Positions 48,436-56,373 are shown, counted from the stretch's first letter. The stretch is 64,000 nt of DNA from Neorhizobium petrolearium (GCF_017873175.1 NZ_JAGGJW010000009.1:124001-188000); one strand, 5' to 3'. Numbers and translations: made by a program. Notes: generated by a model not told the origin, from the letters alone.

Positions 48436-48581
48436 ACCGCCGATTCTTGATCGCCACATAAATGCGGACTTGATTGCGCTCCCTAGGTTCGTCCCTGTGA
48501 GCGGTTATGTGGGCCATTTGCTCCGGTACTTTTGTCCAAGCAACCACCGAGTTGTGTCTGGGCACCCTTATCCGCGCAATA

Positions 48582-49079
48582 TTAAACGGCTCGCCAATCA
48601 GTGTCGCCCTCCGTGAACAGATAGGCCGCAGCTATTGAACTAGTCGGCATATTACCGATATGGGCTGCTTCGACGTGGGGCATGCAACGCCTTCCTCGTC
48701 CTTCCTTCTTGCACTGCTCCCAAACAACATCTCCACTCAACAGTGAGGCCGCTTGAGCCACGTGGTCGATTTCGAGCCAGACAGAGTGGCTCCACTCAGG
48801 ACGATAGGGGATTAGGGCTTCGAGCGACGAGGAAGGACACCTCTGGCGGTATCGATCAAGATTGAAATCCTCCGGAAAGTCGAAGAGTGAAAAACCTCCG
48901 ATGTGACGGACAAACGGATACCAGCGTGGTCCCTCCCGAGTGCTCCAGCGCTGTTCGTTGCCTATGGCTGGTTCAGGCCGGATAACACCATCTGACATGA
49001 TGAGCTGATATCGCTCATGGCTGGTTACATGCCACAATTTGCCGAGAAGCCTTGAATTGATAAATTCATCGATTTTCAT
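48582..49079 (-). CDS. Orphan protein with an ADP-ribosyltransferase-like N-terminus
   Basis: A 165-residue protein; the ATG at 49079 follows GGAGGG. The N-terminal LGKLWHVTSHERYQLIMSDGVIRPEP has the form HxT/S...I..xG.I.P that begins DarT- and RNA-phosphotransferase-like ADP-ribosyltransferase folds. Later parts are YYPFV-like (RWYPFVRHIGGFSLFDF), HSVWLEIDHV and the IEAAHIG-like VEAAHIGNMP. The fold call is tentative. No antitoxin or other partner is next to it, and the surrounding DNA is full of repeats and decayed genes, which suggests it came with mobile DNA. Confidence 0.5.
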   Translation of the reverse strand: MKIDEFINSRLLGKLWHVTSHERYQLIMSDGVIRPEPAIGNEQRWSTREGPRWYPFVRHIGGFSLFDFPEDFNLDRYRQRCPSSSLEALIPYRPEWSHSVWLEIDHVAQAASLLSGDVVWEQCKKEGRGRRCMPHVEAAHIGNMPTSSIAAAYLFTEGDTDWRAV

Positions 49080-49717
49080 TGAGACACCCTCCAACCACGA
49101 GAGTACACCGAGGGCTCGATATTCGAGTCGTGTTGGCGTTGCCTCTTCTATTATTCATGCGTCATCCCCATGACCAACGACTTCACTTATTTATTAATGG
49201 CGACAATTGTCGGTTTTGCATGATTGCCATCGCTGGACTGGCTCTCGGCCTCGTCCTCGGTTTCGCGGGGGGCCATATCCATATGAAAATTCGGAAAGGC
49301 GCTCTTGAAGCTGAATGGGCATGCGGCTTAGTCTCTCCCGTAGCTGATTTAATCGCCGGATTTTTAAAGGCCGTAGAATACTTCAGCTGCCGACGGCCGT
49401 ACGCTACTTTAGGAGGTCGGTAAGGTTCTGCCGAGACGGGGAGAAACAGGAACCTGAGGAAAACGCGGGTTTCGACATACAGTAGCGCTTACCGATTTGC
49501 GGATCGGCGCATACACTCCCGGTTTTCCGCTATTCGCTCCATTAAATCCGCTATCACAAGCACCTCGCACTTTCTCCCAGCTTCCTTGGCGAAGCTTGAA
49601 AGCTCCTCCTGCAACATCACTTTCCCCTCAGCGTCATTTCCACCAATCAGATAGGAATCCAAAATCATGGCAGGCCCCAAAGTGAGGCGACGGGTTGCCC
49701 CTTGTCTTCATCTTTGG
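49080..49717. other. Poorly coding stretch with doubtful short frames
   Basis: About 640 bp between the ART-like gene and the fitB remnant. One possible small membrane protein is listed separately (49220-49423). A 63-codon minus-strand frame at 49489-49680 begins MILDSYLIGG after a short lead, vaguely PIN-like, but has no further PIN motifs. No RNA gene or repeat was seen. I regard most of it as decaying accessory DNA. Confidence 0.35.
49220..49423 (+). CDS. Possible small membrane protein (doubtful)
   Basis: A 67-residue frame with one hydrophobic helix (MIAIAGLALGLVLGFAGG) and a short polar tail. The codons just upstream, in another frame, also read hydrophobic (MTNDFTYLLMATIVGFA, ending at a TGA that overlaps this ATG), so it may be a frameshifted longer gene. 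No family is recognised and no good ribosome binding site is visible. Confidence 0.22.
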   Translation: MIAIAGLALGLVLGFAGGHIHMKIRKGALEAEWACGLVSPVADLIAGFLKAVEYFSCRRPYATLGGR

Positions 49718-49798
49718 TCACAGCCCGTTCAAGGCGACCACTGCCTCATCAGGAGCCGGTTTCCAAGGCTCGGATATAATGTTGGTGTCCAAGATCAT
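49718..49798 (-). pseudogene. Truncated FitB/VapC PIN-domain toxin gene
   Basis: The start ATG overlaps the fitA stop by 4 bases, exactly as in intact FitAB operons. It encodes MILDTNIISEPWKPAPDEAV and a few more residues, the standard N-terminus of FitB-type PIN toxins with the first catalytic Asp (LDTN), but stops at TGA 49718-49720 after 26 residues. A full toxin has about 140 residues. The downstream sequence shows no continuation in the other frames, so the toxin is lost. Confidence 0.8.
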
Positions 49799-50049
49799 TC
49801 GAAGGTCATGGGTTCAGCAGGCGTCTTGTCGCGACTTTTCTGCAGGGCCTCGAAGTCGCTGTCGGAAAGCTCGGCGTCACGACTAATAGCCGTCAGTAAA
49901 GAGCCAAGCTTAACACGTTCGGGGAGACGAACAGTGGCCTCAATAATGTCACGGATCTCGGCCTCGGTGCTTCGGCCATGATGAGCCGCTCGCACCCGCA
50001 AGGTACGATGTGTTTCGTCAGAAAGATTTCGAATAGTGACTGCAGGCAT
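49795..50049 (-). CDS. FitA-type ribbon-helix-helix antitoxin
   Basis: An 84-residue protein starting at the ATG at 50049 behind GGAG. The N-terminal PAVTIRNLSDETHRTLRVRAAHHGRSTEAEIRDIIE is the ribbon-helix-helix DNA-binding part of FitA/VapB antitoxins; the C-terminal ~40 residues (SDSDFEALQKSRDKTPAEPMTF) match the toxin-binding tail. Its partner toxin gene overlaps by 4 bases but is truncated. It is therefore an orphan antitoxin, possibly still autoregulating or neutralising a toxin encoded elsewhere. Confidence 0.88.
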   Translation of the reverse strand: MPAVTIRNLSDETHRTLRVRAAHHGRSTEAEIRDIIEATVRLPERVKLGSLLTAISRDAELSDSDFEALQKSRDKTPAEPMTFE

Positions 50050-50260
50050 TGATATCATCTCCATAGAAATGATGCATTGATGTCAAAACATGCCGGCTGA
50101 CACCAGCTTTCAAGAGGTTCATTAACGAGGACGAAAACCCTATCTGTTCAGGTATTCTGCCTTGATGGGATTGGCGCTATCGACTTAGCTATTTTTCGAA
50201 TCGTCGTGACAGTAGAATTGCGCCAATGCCTCCACGATGCCCGAGACTCCGGAGCCTGCG

Positions 50261-51196
50261 ATGCACCCCCGCCAGTTGAAAACCTTCCTCGCCATTGCCC
50301 GGCACGGAAACCTGACCCGCGCCGCCAGCGAGGCGAATCTCGCTCAATCGAGCCTCAGCGACCAGGTTCAGGCGCTCGAGGCGGAACTCGGAACACAGTT
50401 GCTCCTGCGCTCCCGACAAGGCGTCGTCCTTACACCGTCAGGCGAAGTGCTCAAGGCCTATGCTGAGGAAATACTGGCGCTGAACGAAGACGCGAAGACA
50501 GCGATCCGAGCAGTTTCTTGTGCAGGGACGCCAACGCTGACAATCGGCACGCTGGAGACAATTGCCGCCGAAAGACTCACTCCCTTCCTGGCTCGGTTCC
50601 GGCACCTCCATCCGGACCTTGTTCTTACGTTAAAAATCGCTGGCAGCGGCGAACTGCAGCGCCGCCTTGAGGAAGGCTTGATCGATGTCGCCATCACCTT
50701 CGATCGTGGCGGCACAGACAAGCGCTTTGTCAGCCGCCTTCTTTCGCGCGAACCGCTGGCGCTGATCGCAGCCGTCAATGCCAGCGTAACCTCGCCTGAG
50801 AATATTGAAGATCTGGCTTGCCTACCCTTCATTGCGACGGAGACCGGTTGCGTCTATCGCCGTCTCTTCGACACCGCCTTCGATGAAGCCGGCGTCGGCG
50901 CGCCGAAGGTCGTGACCCAGGCCGACAGCATCGCCACGATCATCCGCCTCGTTGCATCAGGCGTTGGATGCGGGCTTGTGCCTCGCCTGGCACTTGGCAG
51001 CGACGACAGGCGCGCCGACATCATCGAGCTTCCCTGGCCCGGCGTCGTGCCGACAGCTTCTATGACCATGGTTTGGCGCCGCCGGCGGATTCAGCCGCCG
51101 GCACTTTCCCACCTGGTGTCTGCGGCAAGCGACGGCCTTCGTTCGCTCAGACCAGCCGATGACCGCCTTCAACATGAAGGACAGTCCCTGTCGTAA
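50261..51196 (+). CDS. LysR-family transcriptional regulator
   Basis: A 311-residue LysR protein. The ATG at 50261 gives the standard N-terminus MHPRQLKTFLAIARHGNLTRAASEANLAQSSLSDQVQALEAELG with GGAG 8 bases upstream; an ATG at 50237 is in frame but less likely. The effector domain includes LTIGTLETIAAERLTPFLARF and the GVGCGLVPRLALG loop. It is convergent with the SDR gene, the two 3' ends overlapping by 50 bp, so both genes may be a regulated pair, although LysR targets usually lie divergently. Confidence 0.9.
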   Translation: MHPRQLKTFLAIARHGNLTRAASEANLAQSSLSDQVQALEAELGTQLLLRSRQGVVLTPSGEVLKAYAEEILALNEDAKTAIRAVSCAGTPTLTIGTLETIAAERLTPFLARFRHLHPDLVLTLKIAGSGELQRRLEEGLIDVAITFDRGGTDKRFVSRLLSREPLALIAAVNASVTSPENIEDLACLPFIATETGCVYRRLFDTAFDEAGVGAPKVVTQADSIATIIRLVASGVGCGLVPRLALGSDDRRADIIELPWPGVVPTASMTMVWRRRRIQPPALSHLVSAASDGLRSLRPADDRLQHEGQSLS

Positions 51197-51884
51197 AGCC
51201 GTTGCCGATCAGGAAGCAGATCGCATCGGCTATGTCTTCTGGCCGCCCGACGCGGCCGGCAGGCAGGCGCTTCGCCATTGCGTCCAGCGTCGCCTGCTTG
51301 GCGTCACCGGCAACGAAATTCCAAATGGGAGTATCGACCCATCCTGGCGACACTGCATTGATGCGTAGCGGTGCAAGCTCGACTGCCAAGGCCCTCACCA
51401 ATCCCTCTAATGCGGCATTGATGGCCGCCACGACGGACCCGCGCGCTGCCGGCCGATAGGCTGCCACGCCGGATGTGTAGACGATCGACCCCAATGGAGG
51501 CAGGTGCGGCGCGCCGTATTTGGCCAGCAGCAGCGGCCCGTAGAACTTGCTCTCGACCATGCGCTGCGCCGCCGAAATCTTCAAGTCCGGCAGGAACTGG
51601 TAGGCGCCCTCGATGTCCGCTGCCGTGCTGACAATATGATCAAGCGACCCCTGATCGCGAAAGAAGCGGGCTATGTCCTCTTCCTGGGTCAGGTCGAGGG
51701 CGGCCGTTTTCAGGTTTGCGTGATTGCCGAGGCTGCGACGCGCGGCGTCCAGCTTCGCGATGTTTCGTCCGGCAATCGTGACGTCCGCTCCCTCGGCCAG
51801 GAGCCGGCGCGCAAGCGCAAGCCCCATGCCGGAACTTCCGCCTACGACTAATATCTCCGCACCCTTTATCTTGATTTCCGTCAT
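51147..51884 (-). CDS. Short-chain dehydrogenase/reductase
   Basis: A 245-residue classical SDR; the ATG at 51884 follows AAGGAGA and starts the family block ILVVGGSSGMGLALARRLLAEGADVTIAGR (cofactor-binding GxxxGxG). The active-site region is unusual: SIVYTSGVAAYRPAARGSVVAAINAALEG has the Ser but the YxxxK motif is not intact (the position expected to be Tyr-x-x-x-Lys reads without Lys). The later INAVSPGWVDTPIW block is normal. Activity may be altered. The 3' end overlaps the convergent LysR gene. Confidence 0.85.
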   Translation of the reverse strand: MTEIKIKGAEILVVGGSSGMGLALARRLLAEGADVTIAGRNIAKLDAARRSLGNHANLKTAALDLTQEEDIARFFRDQGSLDHIVSTAADIEGAYQFLPDLKISAAQRMVESKFYGPLLLAKYGAPHLPPLGSIVYTSGVAAYRPAARGSVVAAINAALEGLVRALAVELAPLRINAVSPGWVDTPIWNFVAGDAKQATLDAMAKRLPAGRVGRPEDIADAICFLIGNGFTTGTVLHVEGGHRLV

Positions 51885-52185
51885 CTGCGATCTCCTTGTT
51901 GGAGAGGAGTAAATGACTGATGCGAGGCGGCGGAAAAAACGGAAGAAATCGATGGTGCAATCGGTTTCTCCGATCGTGACCATGCGGAATGACGATGCGG
52001 CCACTGCGAGGACCGTCATTGCGCTGAATGCCGCGTCTGTAGCATCGATGGCGATGCCCGCAGGCGAGGCATGTCTTTGGGGACGGCGCTAGCAGGATGG
52101 GCGCCCGTTCCAGTCGGAACCACGATCTGGCGACCGGGAATCGCGGTGAAAGCACCGGCCGCGGATCAAGGATCGGAGAGGTTGA
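51885..52185. other. Gap between the SDR gene and the pseudogene cluster
   Basis: About 300 bp. The first ~100 bp hold the SDR promoter and AAGGAGA site. The rest shows no gene, RNA or repeat that I can recognise. Confidence 0.35.
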
Positions 52186-52321
52186 TCACGCCGCTTGCCC
52201 ATTCTGGCCGGCAAACCGGGCGGCGAAAACTTCCTTGGCCGCAAACAGCCCGTTGAGTGCTGCAGGAAAGCCGGCATAGACCGCCATCTGGATCATGGGT
52301 GTTGTCACATAAACCCGCTGT
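52186..52321 (-). pseudogene. Carboxymuconolactone decarboxylase family, C-terminal remnant
   Basis: An open stretch of ~45 codons without a start ends at TGA 52186-52188. It reads [20 protein letters not shown], then [12 protein letters not shown], the usual C-terminus of CMD/AhpD-like decarboxylases (MIxxAxYAGxPAAxNA). An in-frame stop lies just upstream and the N-terminal half with the CxxC or catalytic part is missing. It is a decayed gene fragment. Confidence 0.75.
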
Positions 52322-52371
52322 CAGTGAGTGAGGCGTACGTGCCCGCCTCCCCGACGTCGCAATGACCTCAT

Positions 52372-52449
52372 ATGGCTCGTGCTCGCCTGTCGTCTCGCAA
52401 ACACTTCGAGATGATCGAAGCGATCCGCGCCTACGACAAGGAAAGGTAG
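52372..52449 (+). pseudogene. Possible FCD-type regulator C-terminal remnant
   Basis: A 25-codon frame (SSRKHFEMIEAIRAYDKER at its end) resembles the last helix of GntR/FCD regulators, where (E)H..I..AI...D...A is common. There is no start context or DNA-binding part. The assignment is weak and rests on one helix only. Confidence 0.3.
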
Positions 52450-52451
52450 AA

Positions 52452-52791
52452 GCAGCTTGCATCCACGGCGTCGCCGTACTTTATGATTGCCACTCCATCC
52501 GCTCGCACATCCCCTTCCCCTTCGAAGGCAAGCTGCCGGATTTCAATATCGGAACGGATATGGGCAAGACCTGCGACCCGGCGATCGAGCAGGCGACCGT
52601 CTCCGTCGCCTCGGCTGCGGCGGGCTACGACAGCATCCTGAACGGCCGCTTCAAAGGTGGCTGGACGACACGCCATTACGGCAGGCCGGAAACCGGCGTC
52701 CACGCCATCCAGATGGAGTTGGCGCAATCCCAGCATCTTGCAACAGAAGCGACGCCCTTCGGCTATGATGGCGAAGAGGCAGACAATCTGC
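52452..52791 (+). pseudogene. hutG: hutG (N-formylglutamate deformylase) remnant
   Basis: An open frame of about 110 codons lacking the N-terminal half of the enzyme. It reads HGVAVLYDCHSIRSHIPFPF, then LPDFNIGTDMGKTCDPAIE, then [20 protein letters not shown] and [13 protein letters not shown], matching the C-terminal half of N-formylglutamate amidohydrolase, including the DCHS metal motif and the GGW-TRHYG block. The last enzyme of one histidine-degradation route is thus truncated. The frame runs on past the hutU junction by chance. Confidence 0.88.
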
Positions 52792-53019
52792 GCATTCATC
52801 TCGCTGCATCACGGCGGCGGAGTCGGAATGGGTTTTTCTCAGCATTCCGGCATGGTGATCTGCTGCGGCGGTTCCGAAGATGCCGATCGCCGTCTCGAAC
52901 ACGTGCTCTGAAACGACCCGGCGACCGGTGTCATGCGTCACGCGGATGCGGGTTACGAGATCGCGCTCGATTGCGCCAGGGAAAAAGGCCTGCGGCTTCC
53001 CGGCATTCTCGACAACTGA
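52792..53019 (+). pseudogene. hutU: hutU (urocanate hydratase) C-terminal remnant with nonsense codon
   Basis: The frame starting near 52792 reads [20 protein letters not shown], then a stop at 52909-52911 (TGA) exactly where urocanate hydratase has the conserved Trp of [20 protein letters not shown], and after it [20 protein letters not shown] continues to TGA 53017-53019. So only the last ~75 residues remain of ~555, and TGG has become TGA. It is fused by deletion to hutG. Confidence 0.92.
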
Positions 53020-53024
53020 CCCCG

Positions 53025-53168
53025 ATGCATATCCTTCGCACCGCAGACTACAAGCGCATGCCTTGGAAAAACGGCAAGGGAGAGACGGGGTCCGGCGCAG
53101 GAAGCCGAGAGCCTAGCTCGGGTTTGACCCGTGGAAAGGCTCACCATCCATCGCATGAATCAGGTTGA
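53025..53168 (+). pseudogene. hutD: hutD N-terminal remnant
   Basis: An ATG at 53025 opens MHILRTADYKRMPWKNGKGET, the hallmark N-terminus of HutD (MxxLRxxDxxxxPWKNGxGxT). Similarity ends after about 18 codons and the frame closes at 53168. It follows the hutU remnant by 5 bp, as in hut operons with the order hutU-hutG-hutD rearranged. The rest of hutD is gone. Confidence 0.82.
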
Positions 53169-53200
53169 GTTAAGGCTCTTGTTTACGGGATTACCCTGCA

Positions 53201-53872
53201 TCAATCGGTGAAGAGCCAGCGCATGAAACGTTCGCGGACGCGATCGATATGGTTGGACATTGCCTCGCGCGCCTCGTCGGGTTTCTTCTCGGCGATCGCC
53301 TGCAACACGGCTATATGTTCGAGCGCCTGTTGCTCGAAGTTTTTCTCCATGCGCACGACATGCGCCATCCTTGCCTTGTCGCGCAGATTGCGGATGTACT
53401 GAGCGAGCATCGGCTTGCCGCTGGCGTAAGCAACGAAGAGGTGGAACTCGTCGTCATATTCCCAGAAGGGATCGAAGTCCAAGCCCGGATCCGCGGCGAC
53501 CGCCCGGCTCTTTTCCAAAAGCGCGTCGACGCTTCCGGGCGAGCTGCGATGAGCGGCTTGCGCGGCCGCCTCCCCTTCGAGGAGCCGACGGATGACTAGG
53601 ATTTCCATTAACTCTTCGACTGCGACCTGCCTGATGACGATACTGCCATTGGACAGGCGCGATACCAGTCCCTCGCCGACAAGGCGGTTGATGGCGGCCC
53701 TCAACGGCGTCCGCGAAGCATTGATCTGTTCGGCAAGCTTACGTTCGGTGAACACATCTCCGGGACCAAGTTCACGAGCCAGGATGAGGCTCCTCAGATA
53801 TTGATAGGCCTGTTCGGATATTTTCGTCTGATCCCGCCCGGAAGTGGGAATTGCATCGTCCTTCACATTCAA
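53201..53872 (-). CDS. GntR/FCD-family regulator of the divergent ureide-type operon
   Basis: A 223-residue GntR protein. The winged helix is at residues ~15-80 (SEQAYQYLRSLILARELGPGDVFTERKLAEQINASRTPLRAAINRLVGEGLVSR). The FCD ligand domain shows the metal- or acid-binding set with D-x-x-FH (YDDEFHLFVAYASG), and a C-terminal EHIAVLQAIAEKKPDEAREAM helix. FCD ligands are usually carboxylic acids. It is divergent from the AllA-like gene over 175 bp that hold two copies of the palindromic motif ATCCCANTGGKAT. Confidence 0.92.
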   Translation of the reverse strand: MNVKDDAIPTSGRDQTKISEQAYQYLRSLILARELGPGDVFTERKLAEQINASRTPLRAAINRLVGEGLVSRLSNGSIVIRQVAVEELMEILVIRRLLEGEAAAQAAHRSSPGSVDALLEKSRAVAADPGLDFDPFWEYDDEFHLFVAYASGKPMLAQYIRNLRDKARMAHVVRMEKNFEQQALEHIAVLQAIAEKKPDEAREAMSNHIDRVRERFMRWLFTD

Positions 53873-53937
53873 TCCTTGAGATTTTTCCTCGCCAAGATCC
53901 TCTTAGACGATAGGAGCCCATCAAGCAATCCACTGGG

Positions 53938-53950
53938 ATCCCATTGGTAT
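53938..53950 (+). promoter_or_regulatory. Candidate GntR operator, copy 1
   Basis: ATCCCATTGGTAT, matching the palindromic consensus ATCCCANTGGKAT at 12 of 13 positions of copy 2. It lies inside the nearly perfect 18-bp palindrome CCACTGGGATCCCATTGG at 53930-53947, 66 bp upstream of the regulator start. Confidence 0.65.
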
Positions 53951-54018
53951 ATTTCCTGGTGATTTCCCCTTTACAAAAAGAACTTTTTATCCCTACATTT
54001 GCCTCGTGTCCCGCTGGT

Positions 54019-54031
54019 ATCCCAGTGGGAT
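54019..54031 (+). promoter_or_regulatory. Candidate GntR operator, copy 2
   Basis: ATCCCAGTGGGAT: a perfect palindrome with 6-bp arms and one central base, 17 bp before the GTG start of the AllA-like gene. Binding here would block transcription or translation start of the operon. Confidence 0.7.
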
Positions 54032-54047
54032 CTATTGGGGGCGTTGT

Positions 54048-54527
54048 GTGATCCGGATTGTTAAAAAGCTCAATCAAACTGATTTCTCGGAATTTGGCGA
54101 CGTCATCGAGCATCGCGGCGATCAGCGCCGGAGCCCGCTCTCAATCGACTTCACCAAAGACCGTGCCGACATCCATCGTGCGTTTTGGGTTTCCAAGGTC
54201 GTTGAGGCGACGCATCTTCCCGCGCAGATAAAGTTCATGGAGCGGCATCCCTATTCCGATCAGGCGTTTGTGCCGCTCCGCGATACCCGTTTCCTCGTCG
54301 TGACCTGCCCCAGCAATGCGGACGGCAGCCCGGATTTGGAAGGCTTGCGCGCGTATGAAGCCGGTCCAGGACAGGGCGTCACGTATAAGCGCAATGTCTG
54401 GCATGCGCCGCTTTCCGCATTCACGGCCCCTGCGGAGTTTTTCGTCACCATGGGGGTTACCGACAGGGCGGCCAATGATGAATTCTATGAACTGCCGATC
54501 CCGATTGCGCTGGACCGGGAGGCTTGA
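54048..54527 (+). CDS. AllA-like ureidoglycolate lyase family protein (second copy)
   Basis: A 159-residue member of the AllA cupin family beginning with GTG at 54048 after a GGGGG stretch; the frame is open to 54006 but that part crosses operator copy 2. Shared with AllA at 7888-8388 are TDFSEFGDVIE, KFMERHPYSDQAFVPL and GQGVTYKRNVWHAPLSAF. Sequence identity to the first copy is low outside these motifs, so the substrate may be another ureido- or hydroxy-carboxylate. It is the first gene of an operon with a PuuE-like gene; stop and next ATG are 2 bp apart. Confidence 0.87.
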   Translation: MIRIVKKLNQTDFSEFGDVIEHRGDQRRSPLSIDFTKDRADIHRAFWVSKVVEATHLPAQIKFMERHPYSDQAFVPLRDTRFLVVTCPSNADGSPDLEGLRAYEAGPGQGVTYKRNVWHAPLSAFTAPAEFFVTMGVTDRAANDEFYELPIPIALDREA

Positions 54528-54529
54528 AT

Positions 54530-55438
54530 ATGGCTTCCGCAAGTCACATGACACGGGATTTCGTCGGCTACGGAGCCAAGGGCTATGATCCGAGATGGCC
54601 AAATGATGCCCGCTTGGCTTTGAACATCGTGCTCAATGTCGAAGAAGGATCGGAGCCTTCCGTTCCGGATGGCGATCCAACCAGCGAGGCGGCGCTCACG
54701 GAAGGTGGCTCGGGTTCGTTTGAAGGTCGCGACCTCGCCGCGGAATCGATGTTCGAATACGGAAGCCGCGTTGGTTTTTGGCGTCTTGCGGGAATGCTGG
54801 AAGAGCGCGGCCTGCCGGCAACGGCCATGGCATGTGCTGTAGCGCTGCAGCGCAACCCCGAGATCGCCGACTATTTGCGCACGAGCCAGTTCGACGTCTG
54901 CGCGCACGGTTGGCGCTGGGAGCACCATCGAGGCCTGTCGCTGGAGGAAGAACGCGACCGCATCGCCAAGACCGTGCATAGCATAAAAGCCCTGACCGGC
55001 ACGGCCCCCGACGGCTGGTATTGCCGATATGGCCCCAGCCTCAACACGCGCAGTCTGCTGGTCGAACACGGGGGCTTTTCCTACGACAGCGACGCCTACA
55101 ATGAGGAATTGCCCTACTGGGTGAAAGTCGGCGAGCGCAATCATCTTGTCGTTCCTTACAGCCTGACCAACAACGACGCGAAATTCATGCGCGGTGCGGT
55201 CGCGACCGGGGACCAATTCTTCCAGTTCCTGCGCGACGCATTCGATGTTCTCTACGCCGAGGGCAAGCACAGGCCGAAAATGATGTCGGTCGGGCTGCAT
55301 TTGCGCGTCGCGGGCCATCCAGGGAGAGCGGCAGGAGTCCAGCGCTTTTTCGATCACGTCTCTCGCCACGACGGTGTCTGGGTCTGCCGCCGCGGCGACA
55401 TCGCCAGACACTGGCATCAGCACCATCAACCGTCATGA
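54530..55438 (+). CDS. PuuE-like polysaccharide deacetylase family protein (second copy)
   Basis: A 302-residue protein paralogous to PuuE. Aligned blocks are VGYGAKGYDPRWPNDARL, LNVEEGSEPSVPDGDP, SMFEYGSRVGFWRLAGML, DVCAHGWRWEHHRGL with the catalytic His (ASHGYRW in PuuE), and a C-terminal ARHWHQHHQ. Residue changes around the active site (NYEEGGE to NVEEGSE, SHGYRW to AHGWRW) suggest another cyclic amide or acyl substrate. It follows the AllA-like gene at once and precedes the ABC importer, so the imported compound is its likely substrate. Confidence 0.87.
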   Translation: MASASHMTRDFVGYGAKGYDPRWPNDARLALNIVLNVEEGSEPSVPDGDPTSEAALTEGGSGSFEGRDLAAESMFEYGSRVGFWRLAGMLEERGLPATAMACAVALQRNPEIADYLRTSQFDVCAHGWRWEHHRGLSLEEERDRIAKTVHSIKALTGTAPDGWYCRYGPSLNTRSLLVEHGGFSYDSDAYNEELPYWVKVGERNHLVVPYSLTNNDAKFMRGAVATGDQFFQFLRDAFDVLYAEGKHRPKMMSVGLHLRVAGHPGRAAGVQRFFDHVSRHDGVWVCRRGDIARHWHQHHQPS

Positions 55439-55470
55439 TGATCAACACCAGATAGAAAAAGGGGAATCCA

Positions 55471-56334
55471 ATGAAAAGCAGAACAATCAGTCCGATCGCG
55501 CTCGTAACCGCCCTGACGGCCCTCGGGTTTTCAGGCCCATCCGCCCTTGCCCAGGACCATCCGCAGGACAAGCCTCTTGTCGTAGGCTCGGATTTCGGCG
55601 TCGCGCCATGGATGGTGCGTGGCACCAACGGCCCGGAAGGTTTCGGCGTCGATCTCATCACGGCGATTTCGAAGAAGGTAGGCCGGCCCTCCGTCGACAT
55701 CCAGGACATCAACTTCTCGGGCCTGTTTGCAGCGCTGTTTGCCAACCGCATCGAATTTACCGTCAACCCGCTGAACATCACCCAGGAGCGGTCGGAGAAA
55801 ATGCTCTACACCGAGCCCTTCTTCGCGACCGGCAACGGCTTCATCGTCGCCAAGGGCACCAAGCTTGATGGCTTCGAAGGGTTGAAGGGCAAGACGGTCG
55901 CCGTCAATCGCGGTACCATCTCCGATACCTGGGCCACGCAGAATGCCGAAAAATATGGTTTCGAAGTCCAGCGCTACGAAACCTTCCCCGACTCCGTCCA
56001 GGCCGTCATCACCCGCCGCGCCTTCACCGCCCTGAACGAAATTCCGACGACCGTCTACGCAGCCAGCAAGAACCCGGCGATCGAAGTCGGCTTCAAGGAC
56101 TTTAACGGGCGCAACTTCGGCTATGCCTTCCGGATTGGCGACGAGGCCTATCGCGACAAGGTCGAGGCGGCCATCGAATGCCTGAAGAAGGACGGCACGA
56201 TGGCTCGGCTCTACGAAAAGTGGTACGGCGAAAAGCCGGCGGAAGGAACGCCTCTCACCACGGTCTACGTGGGATACGGCGCGCCCGGGTTCAAAGGCCA
56301 CGATGAAAAGCCACACGATCTATCCTGCAATTGA
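55471..56334 (+). CDS. Family 3 ABC transporter substrate-binding protein
   Basis: A 287-residue periplasmic binding protein with a signal peptide (SPIALVTALTALGFSGPSALA-QD). The family 3 pattern is clear: PLVVGSDFGVAPWMV, GPEGFGVDLITAISKKVGR, then LFAALFANRIEFTVNPLNITQERSEKMLYTEPFFATG. Such proteins bind polar amino acids, opines or related compounds. It heads the transport part of the operon: two permeases follow. A strong hairpin after the stop may stabilise its mRNA. Confidence 0.92.
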   Translation: MKSRTISPIALVTALTALGFSGPSALAQDHPQDKPLVVGSDFGVAPWMVRGTNGPEGFGVDLITAISKKVGRPSVDIQDINFSGLFAALFANRIEFTVNPLNITQERSEKMLYTEPFFATGNGFIVAKGTKLDGFEGLKGKTVAVNRGTISDTWATQNAEKYGFEVQRYETFPDSVQAVITRRAFTALNEIPTTVYAASKNPAIEVGFKDFNGRNFGYAFRIGDEAYRDKVEAAIECLKKDGTMARLYEKWYGEKPAEGTPLTTVYVGYGAPGFKGHDEKPHDLSCN

Positions 56335-56343
56335 CCTGCCGCA

Positions 56344-56373
56344 AGCCCGGCGCGGCACATACCGCGCCGGGCT
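56344..56373 (+). terminator. Hairpin between the binding-protein and permease genes
   Basis: A 12-bp perfect stem (AGCCCGGCGCGG with its complement) around 6 bases, 10 bp after the stop of the substrate-binding protein. There is no T run. As in other ABC operons it probably serves as an mRNA stabiliser or partial attenuator. Confidence 0.6.

Larger units (their letters stand above)
48221..48581. other. Gap holding repeats and a tRNA 3' fragment
   Basis: No gene is seen in these 361 bp. The features are: a tRNA-like 3' remnant on the minus strand (48352-48371, GGTTCGAATCC box with acceptor-like CTCTCCGTTCC), in which the 5' half of the T stem no longer pairs; the right arm of the 19-bp inverted repeat at 48386-48404; and the 13-bp direct repeat at 48423-48435. 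The concentration of such marks suggests an integration scar. Confidence 0.5.

Noticed and set aside
52362..53168. One continuous 268-codon frame covering the hut remnants
   Set aside because: It joins parts of hutG and hutD by chance, passing through hutU DNA in the wrong frame; the protein similarity switches frame, which shows decay, not a fusion gene.
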